This document shows positions 16,920 through 25,849 of a DNA stretch of 64,000 bases, in pieces. Within the stretch, counting starts at the first letter, position 1, and each line of letters starts with the position of its first letter. The notes beneath the pieces were generated by a model that saw nothing but the letters and a program-made list of their open reading frames with translations, was not told the origin of the DNA and searched no databases. Both the position numbers and the translations under genes were made by a program. This DNA is from Anaerotignum sp. MB30-C6 (GTDB lineage Bacteria > Bacillota > Clostridia > Lachnospirales > Anaerotignaceae): assembly GCF_030908465.1 (NCBI RefSeq), contig NZ_CP133078.1, positions 1,860,001-1,924,000 on the forward strand, given 5' to 3'.

Positions 16920-17141
16920 TTAGCCTTCGTCAAAAATGTCCACAACTTCAAAACCTTCCTCATTGATGGCATCGCATAATTCATCTTCAGTTATTGCCCC
17001 TCGGCCATACTCCACAACAACAGACTCCTCTTCCAATTTCAATTTCACCTTGTCTACACCACTAACACCCTGTAAAATTCGTAACACAGCACTGCCCATT
17101 GGCATATTATCCATACCTGCAACAACAATAACCTTTTTCAC
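16920..17141 (-). CDS. HMA-fold small protein lacking the CxxC metal site
   Basis: A 73-residue protein with the ferredoxin-like pattern of heavy-metal-associated domains: VIVVAGMDNMPMG, then a helix, GVDKVKLKLEEESVVVEY, and a final ELCDAINEEGFEVV. In copper chaperones the first loop reads GMxCxxC; here it is GMDNMPM, so both metal-binding cysteines are replaced (Asn and Met). It may bind another ligand, perhaps through methionines, or act purely as a protein module. It is the last gene of the operon, 9 bases after the ACP-like gene. Confidence 0.7.
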   Translation of the reverse strand: MKKVIVVAGMDNMPMGSAVLRILQGVSGVDKVKLKLEEESVVVEYGRGAITEDELCDAINEEGFEVVDIFDEG

Positions 17142-17150
17142 TTTGCCCTC

Positions 17151-17384
17151 CTATTCTGCTATCAACCCATCCACATATTTGACCACATCATTCACCGTCT
17201 GAAATGTATGAACATCTTCATCGTGAATGGTTATTTCAAAACGTTTTTCAATTTCCATCATCCATTTTGCAATATCAATTGGTTCAATATCGTATTCTGG
17301 AGTTAATGGGGTTTGCCCAGCTAAATCATTTTCAGAAACACTTATGACCTCACTTAACAAAGAAATTATAATATCTCTTGTCAT
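17151..17384 (-). CDS. acyl-carrier-protein-like small protein lacking the phosphopantetheine serine
   Basis: A 77-residue four-helix protein that aligns along its length with acyl carrier proteins; the C-terminal half (MEIEKRFEITIHDEDVHTFQTVNDVVKYV) is typical. The attachment motif DSL reads E34-P35-I36 here, so the modified serine is replaced by proline and the protein cannot carry a 4'-phosphopantetheine arm at that place. An AAGGAGG ribosome site precedes the ATG, 12 bases after the HelD stop codon. I infer a structural or protein-binding role rather than acyl transfer. Confidence 0.72.
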   Translation of the reverse strand: MTRDIIISLLSEVISVSENDLAGQTPLTPEYDIEPIDIAKWMMEIEKRFEITIHDEDVHTFQTVNDVVKYVDGLIAE

Positions 17385-17396
17385 ATTAGAACCTCC

Positions 17397-19727
17397 TTAA
17401 ATGAACAAACTCTTTTCACCAGTATAAAACAGGTTCAAACGGTGTAGTGCACGGGTGCTGGCGATATATAGCAGCTTTTTATCGTCAACGGAATGATAAT
17501 GGTTTTTGTCTACACCGTAAATTAATACAGAGTCAAACTCCAATCCCTTTGACATAGTAATGGGAATTATGAAAACCCCCGTTGTATTCAGGTTATCCCC
17601 CGAATGCACCAGATGGATGTTGATTTTTTCTTTTAAACGGCTATAAAGTGTTTCCGCTTCTTGGACATCCTTGCATATAATGCCGATAGACCCATAGCCT
17701 TGATTTTTACTGTATATTGCTTCTTCTATCAGTTTCTCGTCAAGCAAATTAACGGTGGAGGCTTTGATTATCTGAGGCACATCACCACTGCGGTTAAAGC
17801 TTTCAAAGGGGGTATCATCGTCCAAAAACTGCATACTAAACGAGAGAATCTCTTTGGTACACCGAAAGCTTTTGTTCATAACCATCAGACTGGCACTTTT
17901 GGGCTGCATAATCTCAGTAATTCTATCATAGAGGCCCATGTTCTCTTGTTTTTCAATGGTCTGGTTGATATCTCCTAATACGGTATACCGTGCATTTGGA
18001 AACAGTCGTTTCAATATCTCAAAGTGAAGGCTGTAGTAGTCTTGGGCTTCATCAACAACAACCTGTCGAATATGCTTATACATATCAGTAGATTCATTAT
18101 TTGCACCAATCAAAAGCTGCAGATAAGTTACAGCCAAAGCATCTTCATTTTCAAGCATGGAGCCTGTAAGCAATTCTTTTGAGTAAAGCAGAATTTCATC
18201 AATGTTCTTTGGCAATTCAATTCCTTCTGAAAGGGAGAGCAACAAACCATCCGTTTGAATCAACTTTTTGTAGAAGGCAACGCTATTCAATTTGATGAAT
18301 CCATCCACTTTATTGGCGAGACGAGTGCTTTCCTCTATAGACAGTTCTCTTGCGTGTTCCGCCCAGTCATAGGGATAATGGGGGTCTTTTCTTGCATGGC
18401 GCAACAATTTAGGCATCCGATCTTTCCGCATTTCATGGATTTCTTCGAAAATATGATGGCGAAGATGGCTTAGTTTCACCGCAAGGCTCATGTTGCCTTT
18501 CATCTGTAGCAATCGGTCTTTTAAATCCTGTCTGGTAAAAACAGTTTTTCCATCATACTTAATATCTGTAAAGTCGATATGAGAAGCTGCCATACTGTCT
18601 GCATACCTATTTAATATTTCACTAAAAGCCCTGGACATTTTAAAAGCCATGGTTTGTTTTTTTAATTCTTTTTCAGAAGAATCACCGCATGAAATCAGCA
18701 TTTCCGTTTGGTTATAGCGAGACTGGAATGTTGTTTCATCAGGAAAACTTCCAGCCACCAGATCATCAAACACAACTGATTTCACTTCTTCCTCGCCCAG
18801 CTCTGGCAAAACATTGGAGATGTACTGCTCGAATAAGGTATTGGGGGATAGAATGATAATATCCGATGACTTAAGGCGGCTTGAAAGACCCTGATATTTC
18901 AAGTAAGCCACACGGTGCAACGCAATAGAGGTTTTACCACTACCCGCAATCCCCTGCACCATAAGTAGATCGTGGGTCATGTCTCGGATGGCAATATCCT
19001 GATCTTTTTGGATGGTTTCAACAATGGTTTTCATTTTGCTGGATGTATTTCCCGATAGCATTTTGCGTAAAAATTCGTCTGCAATCTGCACATTGGCATC
19101 AAAAAAATACTCCAAAACCCCTCTTTTGATTTCATATTGCCGCTTTAAACCAATGTCTCCTGTAATACGGCCACCTGGCGCGTCATAATAGGCGCTTCCT
19201 GTTTCAAAACGATAAAACAGACTGGCGATAGGTGAACGCCAATCGTAAATTAAAATTTTTGTCTCTATATCATTAAATAACGTACCTCTGCCAATGTAGA
19301 CCTTTTCATACACATTTTCACCTTCGCAACAAAAATCAATACGGGCAAAATAGGCCGATTGTAATAACCGTTCAAACAACTGTATTTTTTTTGCACTTGT
19401 TTCTAAAGCAAAACTATTGCTGGCAAGGGGTTGATAAAACTGACTTAGCCCCACTGCTCCGTCAAAGTCATCTGTGGAGTGGGACGCATTCTCCCACATC
19501 TCTCGGTTTGTTTCCCTTAAGTCTTTTTCACTTTTGCTGTTATTTTTTTTGGCTACTTCCAATTGCATACGAATCATCCTAAGAATTTCGTTGTAATGGG
19601 CAAGCTCAATTTTTAATTCATCATCATAGTTTTCCAAATAAACACCTCGCTCAAAATTGTGAAAACTGTTTTCACCATGTTGCAGACAACTTATTCCCAA
19701 CAATTCTACTAAATTATTTGCCCACAA
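17397..19727 (-). CDS. helD: HelD-like RNA-polymerase-recycling ATPase (UvrD/Rep superfamily 1)
   Basis: A 776-residue protein of the HelD family, which dissociates stalled RNA polymerase from DNA and recycles it. The N-terminal long helical arm (ELKIELAHYNEILRMIRMQLEVAKKNN) is followed by the superfamily-1 motor: Walker A GIAGSGKTSIALHR, Walker B region VVDEAQDYY, motif III GDINQTIE, and late motifs MSKGLEFDSV and YIASTRA. As drawn, the ATG start overlaps the TetR gene by 14 bases. A TTG at 19637 with GAGGTG five bases upstream gives the more usual family N-terminus (LENYDDELK, about 746 residues). It is followed by the ACP-like and HMA-like genes. Confidence 0.88.
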   Translation of the reverse strand: MWANNLVELLGISCLQHGENSFHNFERGVYLENYDDELKIELAHYNEILRMIRMQLEVAKKNNSKSEKDLRETNREMWENASHSTDDFDGAVGLSQFYQPLASNSFALETSAKKIQLFERLLQSAYFARIDFCCEGENVYEKVYIGRGTLFNDIETKILIYDWRSPIASLFYRFETGSAYYDAPGGRITGDIGLKRQYEIKRGVLEYFFDANVQIADEFLRKMLSGNTSSKMKTIVETIQKDQDIAIRDMTHDLLMVQGIAGSGKTSIALHRVAYLKYQGLSSRLKSSDIIILSPNTLFEQYISNVLPELGEEEVKSVVFDDLVAGSFPDETTFQSRYNQTEMLISCGDSSEKELKKQTMAFKMSRAFSEILNRYADSMAASHIDFTDIKYDGKTVFTRQDLKDRLLQMKGNMSLAVKLSHLRHHIFEEIHEMRKDRMPKLLRHARKDPHYPYDWAEHARELSIEESTRLANKVDGFIKLNSVAFYKKLIQTDGLLLSLSEGIELPKNIDEILLYSKELLTGSMLENEDALAVTYLQLLIGANNESTDMYKHIRQVVVDEAQDYYSLHFEILKRLFPNARYTVLGDINQTIEKQENMGLYDRITEIMQPKSASLMVMNKSFRCTKEILSFSMQFLDDDTPFESFNRSGDVPQIIKASTVNLLDEKLIEEAIYSKNQGYGSIGIICKDVQEAETLYSRLKEKINIHLVHSGDNLNTTGVFIIPITMSKGLEFDSVLIYGVDKNHYHSVDDKKLLYIASTRALHRLNLFYTGEKSLFI

Positions 19728-20313
19728 GGCATAGTCTAAACATATTTACGGCCTCACGGGTAATATAGGCCTTTAACTCGGCTTCATTCTCAATCAAACC
19801 TCTACCCAAAAGATGATTTGAAATTTCACCAACAATGTAGCAATGGGTGTTGTGGAGCACACGTTTTGTCGCGTCTGGATTTGGATATTGCCCGTAAAGA
19901 TCTTTACATATATCAGCAATATACATATTTAGCATTTTGTTTGTCTTTTCTGTCATTTCAATGTCTTCCTGGGGGCGGTTCCCTTCAATATATTCATGCC
20001 ATACTAGTCGGAACCATCCCTTGTTATCCATATACATTTCTACAAAAGCATCAAAAAAATAGGTAAGCCGCAGCTCCACCGTATTTGCCATATCTAGCTT
20101 TTTTGTGAGTATCTCCATAAAAATCACCTGTATTGTGGCATGTGTCTCCCATAGCAAATCACTGTATGAAGGAAAATAATTATATAAATTTGTATGGGCG
20201 CACCCTAAAGTCCTTGCGATTTGCCTAAGATTAAGACTTCGCAAATCACTTTTGTTACGCATAAGCGCAAGTGCCGTTTCAACAATTTGCTCTTTTGTGA
20301 TATTTTTTTTCAC
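19714..20313 (-). CDS. TetR family regulator of the HelD operon
   Basis: A regulator of about 199 residues with an N-terminal helix-turn-helix (LRSLNLRQIARTLGCAHTNLYNYFPSYSDLL). A longer frame begins at 20421, but its first 36 codons run through the promoter and the operator. The GTG at 20313 has GGAGG six bases upstream and gives the normal TetR N-terminus (KKNITKEQIVETALALM), so I choose it. The operator palindrome at 20329-20362 lies directly between the -10 box and this start, so the gene is almost certainly autoregulated together with the downstream HelD gene. Confidence 0.87.
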   Translation of the reverse strand: MKKNITKEQIVETALALMRNKSDLRSLNLRQIARTLGCAHTNLYNYFPSYSDLLWETHATIQVIFMEILTKKLDMANTVELRLTYFFDAFVEMYMDNKGWFRLVWHEYIEGNRPQEDIEMTEKTNKMLNMYIADICKDLYGQYPNPDATKRVLHNTHCYIVGEISNHLLGRGLIENEAELKAYITREAVNMFRLCLVGK

Positions 20314-20328
20314 CCTGCACCTCCAGCT

Positions 20329-20362
20329 CATATTACCATTGGTAATTACCAATGGTAATATG
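20329..20362. promoter_or_regulatory. perfect 34-bp palindromic operator
   Basis: Left half CATATTACCATTGGTAA, right half its exact inverse complement. It also contains two adjacent 13-mers, TTACCATTGGTAA and TTACCAATGGTAA, each itself nearly palindromic, so two TetR dimers could bind side by side. It lies just downstream of the -10 box of the TetR-HelD promoter. Confidence 0.85.
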
Positions 20363-20391
20363 AGTATATACCTGTCGATTCTGATTGTCAA
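20363..20391 (-). promoter_or_regulatory. sigma-A promoter of the TetR-HelD operon
   Basis: Minus-strand TTGACA (20386-20391), 17-base spacer, TATACT (20363-20368), immediately followed by the palindromic operator. Repression by blocking the transcription start is the obvious reading. Confidence 0.8.
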
Positions 20392-20484
20392 TATTAATGT
20401 TATTGGTTTTATAGATTGCATATATTCCTATTAAGAATTGATAGAATACAATCCTAAAAGCAATCATTATCTGTAGACAAAAAC

Positions 20485-20521
20485 AGAGTGGCAAAAATCG
20501 ATAATCAATTTCCGCCACTCT
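20485..20521 (-). terminator. terminator of the Crp-family regulator gene
   Basis: AGAGTGGC and GCCACTCT form an 8-bp stem. On the minus strand it is followed by GTTTTTG. It lies about 225 bases after the regulator's stop codon and also just upstream of the TetR-HelD promoter. Confidence 0.65.
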
Positions 20522-20746
20522 ATTCTTAATTTTGAACATATTTTCAAAATCCCTTCTGGTTATTGTGTCTCAACGAAATTCCTCTTAACTTGGGAAACAA
20601 ACATACTGCTTTAGTATATTCCAATTATTTCTAGGACTTTTCCCTTAATTTTAAATGTACTCATTTCAGAAAATAGCCCCTTTCAAATTATGCAACACAT
20701 AGTAAGTTCGTTCTAGAAAAAAAAATATGTAAGTTCGTCTGATTCA

Positions 20747-21496
20747 TTAAACCTTATGAGGATAGGTTTCAACATGAAGTTTCCGCAAATTCACTTCGTC
20801 CAGTACATAAATAGTCCCATCAACCATCTCAATCAAACCTCGGCTTTCTAACTCACCTAATGACCTCGTTAGATGCCTGTAAGTAGTTCCTAATAACTCA
20901 GCAAGTTCTTTGTGAGAGTAAGGAAAAGTTATTACATTAGAGTCTGCACTTAGGTATTCCAACATGAAACTTGCCAAGCGATTACGCAGCGGATATAGGA
21001 TGTTACTAGAACTCACACTGGTGATATGATCAAATTTATTGCATAGATCAGAGCAAAGGTATCGTAAAAAAGCATTATCGTTTAATCCAATCTTTTGAAT
21101 GACCTGCATAGGGAATGCTAGACATAAGCTATTGGACAATACTTCCACACTACAACGATATTTTGTACCGGTAATCAATTCTATATCACCTAAATTCGTA
21201 AGGGTATCAAAAATTCTCAGTGTTAAAATTTTACCATTATCTGAAGTGGTGTATACTTTTACATTACCTTTGAGCAGTATATAAAAATAACGTAGAGGTT
21301 CCCCTAATTCACAAAGTAAGTCACCTTTTTTGAAGCGATGAAATTCATGATATTCTTCCATATCCTTGTGGATAATACCCTCTAATTGATAAAGTGCAAG
21401 ATATTTTCGAAGCTCTTGACTATCTCTGTATTTATACAAAATATCAACCCCCTGATCCAAAGCATATAACAGTATCATTAAATCAGTTATAATCAT
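20747..21496 (-). CDS. Crp/Fnr family transcriptional regulator (YeiL-like)
   Basis: A 249-residue regulator. The cyclic-nucleotide-binding-type beta roll covers about residues 50-150 (FKKGDLLCELGEPLRYFYILLKGNVKVY). The C-terminal winged helix includes YSHKELAELLGTTYRHLTRSLGELESRGLIE. No N-terminal cysteine cluster of the Fnr type is present, so an iron-sulfur oxygen sensor is unlikely. It is divergent from two small DMT transporter genes, its probable targets; Crp regulators beside such transporter pairs are common in Firmicutes. The effector is unknown. Confidence 0.85.
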   Translation of the reverse strand: MIITDLMILLYALDQGVDILYKYRDSQELRKYLALYQLEGIIHKDMEEYHEFHRFKKGDLLCELGEPLRYFYILLKGNVKVYTTSDNGKILTLRIFDTLTNLGDIELITGTKYRCSVEVLSNSLCLAFPMQVIQKIGLNDNAFLRYLCSDLCNKFDHITSVSSSNILYPLRNRLASFMLEYLSADSNVITFPYSHKELAELLGTTYRHLTRSLGELESRGLIEMVDGTIYVLDEVNLRKLHVETYPHKV

Positions 21497-21603
21497 AACT
21501 CAAATAGAATTACCTGTAAATATCATTATACGTCTTTGACAAATGTCCTATTTGATCTATTTCAAGATATGTTACCATTAAAAAAAGAAGAAAGGAGAAA
21601 TGA

Positions 21604-22029
21604 ATGATGTATAAGGCACTCGCTACATTTGATGGTGTATTAATTGCTTTAATGGTGGCTTTCAATGGGTTACTAGCCTTGCACATTGGGAATAATCAAT
21701 CATTGCTGGTGATCCATTTTGTTGGGCTTTTCGGAACAATCCTTCTACTACTAGGAAGCCGTGGCAAGCTTCAAAGCATAAGAGGCTTACAACCCTATCA
21801 CTTTATCGCTGGAGCTCTTGGTATTTTTAATGTTCTGTTTAATAATCTTAGCTTCTCGGCTCTGGGAGCCACCTTAACATTGAGCCTTAACCTGTTGGGA
21901 CAATTAATCGCTTCTATGCTCATTGATCACTTCGGGCTGTTGGGACTTGCTTTGAACAAGGTTAACCGAACAAAGTTACTTGGTGTGGCCATTATGGGTC
22001 TTGGTATTATATCTATGATAATACTATAA
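21604..22029 (+). CDS. small DMT-superfamily transporter subunit, first of a pair (YdcZ/DUF606 type)
   Basis: A 141-residue, very hydrophobic protein with four to five membrane segments, half the size of usual drug/metabolite transporters. The pattern (FDGVLIALMVAFNGLLALHIG at the N-terminus, LGATLTLSLNLLGQLIASMLIDHFG later) matches the DUF606/YdcZ group, whose members often occur as adjacent pairs that probably dimerise. It starts 14 bases before the partner gene, with a GAAAGGAG ribosome site. Substrate unknown. Confidence 0.82.
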   Translation: MMYKALATFDGVLIALMVAFNGLLALHIGNNQSLLVIHFVGLFGTILLLLGSRGKLQSIRGLQPYHFIAGALGIFNVLFNNLSFSALGATLTLSLNLLGQLIASMLIDHFGLLGLALNKVNRTKLLGVAIMGLGIISMIIL

Positions 22030-22041
22030 GGGGGAAATTAT

Positions 22042-22500
22042 ATGTTTACAGCACTAGCCTTAATAGCGGGGGCACTTATCATTATATGCATTTCCATTAA
22101 TGGTCAACTGGCTAATAAAGTAGGTCTCATTCAAGCTGGAATGACAAATTTCTTTGTTGGACTTATAAGCTCCATTGTATATGTTTTTATAGTAAGTGGG
22201 TTTTCTTTTGGAAATCTATCCGTTTTTGAAAAGAACATACCCGTTTATTATTTTTTAGGAGGCCTTATTGGCTCTTTAATCATGGTACTTAATAGCCTAG
22301 TCATTCGTAAATTATCCGCTGTCTACGTAACCATTTTGGTCTTTCTCGGCCAGCTAGCAACAGGGATGGTAATAGACTATTCTAAATTTAGAATGCTCTC
22401 TATGGGAAAAATCATAGGTGGAATATTAATTATCGTTGGGCTTTATTGTTATATAAAAGGCGATAGAAAACAGCAAGAACCCCAAGACGTTTTAGCCTAA
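22042..22500 (+). CDS. small DMT-superfamily transporter subunit, second of a pair (YdcZ/DUF606 type)
   Basis: A 152-residue membrane protein, homologous in plan to the preceding gene: CISINGQLANKVGLIQAGMTNFFVG near the N-terminus and VTILVFLGQLATGMVIDYSKF near residue 120. It has about five hydrophobic segments and ends in a short charged tail. With the upstream gene it probably forms a heterodimeric transporter controlled by the divergent Crp-family regulator. Confidence 0.82.
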   Translation: MFTALALIAGALIIICISINGQLANKVGLIQAGMTNFFVGLISSIVYVFIVSGFSFGNLSVFEKNIPVYYFLGGLIGSLIMVLNSLVIRKLSAVYVTILVFLGQLATGMVIDYSKFRMLSMGKIIGGILIIVGLYCYIKGDRKQQEPQDVLA

Positions 22501-22590
22501 AGATTAGCGATGACTTCCCTATCTATAGGTCAGTCTTTCATCAAGGTGGCTTCTGCAACCCGTATTCACCTTGTTTTTTTCAACTAAAAA

Positions 22591-22611
22591 AGCCTAACCA
22601 ATGGTTAGGCT
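22591..22611. terminator. bidirectional intrinsic terminator
   Basis: AGCCTAACC and GGTTAGGCT form a perfect 9-bp stem with a 3-base loop, with an A-run to the left and TCTTTTT to the right. It ends the transporter pair and also lies downstream of the convergent PadR gene. Confidence 0.85.
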
Positions 22612-22705
22612 TCTTTTTCTATTTCTAAAGTGCAACAAAAAAATCTGGTGGCTTGCAAACACATCTGCCGATGTAGTTTGTGCAACAAAGGAAATTCAAG
22701 TAACT

Positions 22706-23014
22706 TTATTCTATTTCCCTCTTTAACTCATCAATTTTGCCCCTTGCCGCCTGAAGAACTGCATTTCCCTCTTCGGTAATGGAGTAATACTTCCTGACCT
22801 TTCCTCCTACTTTCTTATGGTTCATAAATAATAAACCGTCTTTCTCAAGATTATGAAATATAGGATACAGTGTTCCCGCACTTATTTCATATCCGTGATT
22901 CTTTAATTCCTCAATTATCCAAGAACCATATATGGGTTCTTTTTTTGCGTGATACAAAATATGCACTTGAATGAAGGCCAAAAATAACTTTCTTAAAACA
23001 GGTTCTTGCATCAT
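22706..23014 (-). CDS. PadR family transcriptional regulator
   Basis: A 102-residue winged-helix regulator. The typical core is present: ILYHAKKEPIYGSWIIEEL, YEISAGTLYPIFHNLEKDGLL, and the wing KVRKYYSITEEG. The second ATG (23014) is preferred over 23026 because GGGAGGTG lies just upstream of it. The gene is divergent from fetAB, and the spacer (about 23026-23070) contains ATCGAAAT and GATATCG elements that may be its binding site. It probably represses fetAB and itself; the inducer is unknown. Confidence 0.83.
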   Translation of the reverse strand: MMQEPVLRKLFLAFIQVHILYHAKKEPIYGSWIIEELKNHGYEISAGTLYPIFHNLEKDGLLFMNHKKVGGKVRKYYSITEEGNAVLQAARGKIDELKREIE

Positions 23015-23102
23015 AACACCTCCCATGATACAATTATCGAAATCTGATATCGTACTTCGTTTTTATAATATCACATCTAATTGCAACGTACAAGGAGGCA
23101 TT

Positions 23103-23732
23103 ATGGAGTTATTTTCTATTCACAATGTTCAGTTCAAGAATATTGTGAACGTTAACTATAATCAAATTAAGATAGAGGAATGCAAAACCACTTTTATCTG
23201 TGGGAAAAGCGGTTCTGGCAAAAGTACACTATTAAAGTTGCTCAATGCATCACTTTCCGCCGACCATGGCGAAGTACTTTTCAGAAACAAACCCATAATG
23301 GACTATGATACAATCTCCTTGCGCAAAGAAGTCACCCTTGTTTCACAGAATGTTTTTCTTTTTGATGACACAATCAAAAATAACTTTGTACGGTTTTATG
23401 ACTACCGAGAGGAAAAGCCCCCAAGTGAAGTGGAGATTTTAGAGTATCTGAAGCTATGTATGGCGAATTTTTCCTTGGATACCAATTGCAAAGGGTTGTC
23501 TGGTGGTGAAAGGCAACGTGTTTTTGTCTCCATTTTTCTATCCTTCAAACCGAAGGTTTTGCTCCTTGATGAGCCAACCTCGGCACTTGATGAAGCCACA
23601 TCCAATGCATTGGTACACAATTTAAAAGAACATTGCATGAAAAACGGAATGACACTTATTGTCATATCTCATGATAAAACCCTAGCCGAGAATCATTCCG
23701 ATACAATCATTGACCTAAATTTGGAGGCATAG
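23103..23732 (+). CDS. fetA: FetA-like ABC transporter ATP-binding protein
   Basis: A 209-residue nucleotide-binding subunit. Motifs: Walker A CGKSGSGKST, Q-loop LVSQNVFLF, signature LSGGERQRVF, Walker B VLLLDEPTSALDEATS, switch ISHDK. An ATG at 23103 with AAGGAGG upstream is chosen; the longer frame to 22971 would run into the divergent PadR gene. It pairs with the following FetB-like permease two bases downstream. In E. coli this two-component exporter removes iron and protects against oxidative stress; here iron export is inferred from family membership. Confidence 0.88.
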   Translation: MELFSIHNVQFKNIVNVNYNQIKIEECKTTFICGKSGSGKSTLLKLLNASLSADHGEVLFRNKPIMDYDTISLRKEVTLVSQNVFLFDDTIKNNFVRFYDYREEKPPSEVEILEYLKLCMANFSLDTNCKGLSGGERQRVFVSIFLSFKPKVLLLDEPTSALDEATSNALVHNLKEHCMKNGMTLIVISHDKTLAENHSDTIIDLNLEA

Positions 23733-23733
23733 T

Positions 23734-24516
23734 ATGAATCATATTGTTGTATTAAACCTTTGGCAATTCGGCATTGTTTATTTGCTTTTGCTTATTGTTT
23801 TGGCAGTTTTCAAGCGATGCAAAATCAATCAAAGTAAATTTTTGCTGATCGGAAGCCTTCGTATGACAGTACAACTTGTCCTTGCAGGGCTTGTATTGAC
23901 CTATATTTTTGAGAATCCCCACCCACTCTTTGTTCTACTATATCTTGCGGCTATGATTGCCATGTCAATTCATACGGCGCTTTCAAGAAATAGGGAAATC
24001 AATAAAAGATTTCGGGCAATTGTCGCCTGTTCCCTTGGGTTTACTGGTTTTTTCATGATTCTGTTTTTTGTTTTAGGGGTTGTGGGCGTCAACTTTTGGA
24101 ATCCTCAGTATACCATTCCCATCAGCGGAATGATTATGGGTAACGCCATGACAGGCGTTAGCCTTGGGCTTAAGACTTTTCAAGAAAATGTAAAAACACA
24201 GAAAGCTCAAATTGAGGCCCTAATGAATGCGGGTGCTACCCCGAAAAGTATTTTACTACCCTTTGTAAACAAAGGTGTAGAAACGGCATTGCTCCCTACA
24301 ATTAACTCCATGCTTGGTATGGGTATCATCTCCCTGCCTGGCATGATGACGGGGCAAATACTCTCAGGAACATTGCCTACCACAGCCATTTTATATCAAA
24401 TTGCCATTATGATAACGATTACCACAGTTGTTTGCCTTGCAGTCTTTTTTTCTTTATTTTTTGGATACAGAACGCTTTACAATAAGAAAAATCAGATATC
24501 TTTAGATTTATTATAA
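23734..24516 (+). CDS. fetB: FetB-like (UPF0014) metal export permease
   Basis: A 260-residue membrane protein with about seven hydrophobic segments. Family blocks are SLRMTVQLVLAGLVLTYIF, ISGMIMGNAMTGVSLGLKTF, EALMNAGATPKSILLPFV (the cytoplasmic coupling region) and LPGMMTGQILSGT. It follows the ATPase gene with one base between them and forms the exporter's channel. PadR control by the divergent regulator is likely. Confidence 0.9.
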   Translation: MNHIVVLNLWQFGIVYLLLLIVLAVFKRCKINQSKFLLIGSLRMTVQLVLAGLVLTYIFENPHPLFVLLYLAAMIAMSIHTALSRNREINKRFRAIVACSLGFTGFFMILFFVLGVVGVNFWNPQYTIPISGMIMGNAMTGVSLGLKTFQENVKTQKAQIEALMNAGATPKSILLPFVNKGVETALLPTINSMLGMGIISLPGMMTGQILSGTLPTTAILYQIAIMITITTVVCLAVFFSLFFGYRTLYNKKNQISLDLL

Positions 24517-24916
24517 AAAGGCATGAACGATTTCTAATATAAAGAGTTGCTACAATAGCTTAAATAATATTTGCTTTTCCAGCAATACTATTTAGGCTAT
24601 TTTTATTCTTAATGCCGTTCGAAATGCATATTGATTTGTGGCCTCTGGGGGCTAAATATATTTAATGTCTGTACCTTTCTATTGGGTTTGAGTCATTATA
24701 TTGGGCAGTCCAAACATTATCAATAGACTTTTTACCCCTTTAAAAGGTTAATTACATGATGCAATGCAGGCCCATTTTCTCCTTCTCTGCTATTCCAACT
24801 ATATTGTTGAATATTTATATTACCCATGGTAAACTAAAAAATAATTCTAACGTGAAACGCAATGCCGATCAAAAAAAAGAATTTTATTAGTTGGGTTAAG
24901 AAAAGTGGTGAATTGA
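24517..24916. other. intergenic stretch, nothing firm recognised
   Basis: Four hundred AT-rich bases after fetB. No clear terminator with a T-run and no gene was recognised. A minus-strand frame overlapping the next gene is a shadow. Confidence 0.4.
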
Positions 24917-25654
24917 ATGATTAACAATGAGGCAAAAGGATTGTTTGATGGTTGGGATGAAGCACTCATATGGTCGTGCTTGCAAGGGCATATGGGAACG
25001 TTGCTTGTAAGTCCTGATGATACGCCAAAATCTGCGATGATTGATATCGGAGACTTTTGCTTTTTGGCCGGGGAACCAAACACCCATATTCTCGGCTCTA
25101 TCACTGGATTTAAACTATTAGTTCCTAAAGATGCTCCTTGGGAACTTGTAATAGAAGATTTTTTTGGCAAAAAAGTAAAAAAGATATTACGGTACGCCAT
25201 CAAAAAAGAGGCAGATGTGTTTCATGTAGCAACCCTGACTTCATATGTAACGGCACTTGACGATTGCTATGAGCTTCGACTGTTTGACCAGACAATATTC
25301 CAACTTGCTCAAAAGGAAAGTTGGTCTATGGATTTGTGCTCTCAGTTTAGAGACTTCTCAGATTATCAAAATCGTGCAATAGGAGTAGCAATACTCCATG
25401 ATGAAAAATTGGTAGCAGGCGCTTCGCCATATGCAACCTATGATAATGGGATTGAAATTGAAATAGATACAAAACCCGAATATAGACAAAAAGGCCTTGC
25501 TACAGTGTGTGGCGCAAAGCTGATACTGGAATGCTTGAAAAGAAATATATATCCCAGCTGGGATGCCCACGATTTACGTTCCGTTCGTTTGGCAGAGAAG
25601 CTAGGATATCATCTGTCACATCCTTATGTTACATATGAACTTTCAGAAGAATAA
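24917..25654 (+). CDS. GNAT family N-acetyltransferase
   Basis: A 245-residue acetyltransferase of the GNAT_acetyltran type, with an N-terminal half that is poorly conserved and a C-terminal GNAT core. The acetyl-CoA binding stretch KPEYRQKGLATVCGAKL (motif A, R/Q-x-x-G-x-A) is near residue 190, followed by DAHDLRSVRLAEKLGY. The acceptor is unknown; this subgroup is often annotated only by family. It is a monocistronic gene followed by the terminator at 25850-25877. Confidence 0.82.
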   Translation: MINNEAKGLFDGWDEALIWSCLQGHMGTLLVSPDDTPKSAMIDIGDFCFLAGEPNTHILGSITGFKLLVPKDAPWELVIEDFFGKKVKKILRYAIKKEADVFHVATLTSYVTALDDCYELRLFDQTIFQLAQKESWSMDLCSQFRDFSDYQNRAIGVAILHDEKLVAGASPYATYDNGIEIEIDTKPEYRQKGLATVCGAKLILECLKRNIYPSWDAHDLRSVRLAEKLGYHLSHPYVTYELSEE

Positions 25655-25849
25655 CCTACCCTTAAATGAATAACCAGCAAAAGCCACCTAATCAAGAAAC
25701 AGTGCCATTGGGTTTGTAATGGTTAGTTGTTACTTTAAAATCCCATAGGTTTTCTCCCTTCCTTTCAAACGGATGAATCATGAAATAAATTAAAAGGAAA
25801 TAGGGATTCAACTTCCATGGTGGTAGTGAATTAACTTAGTAAAAAAGAA

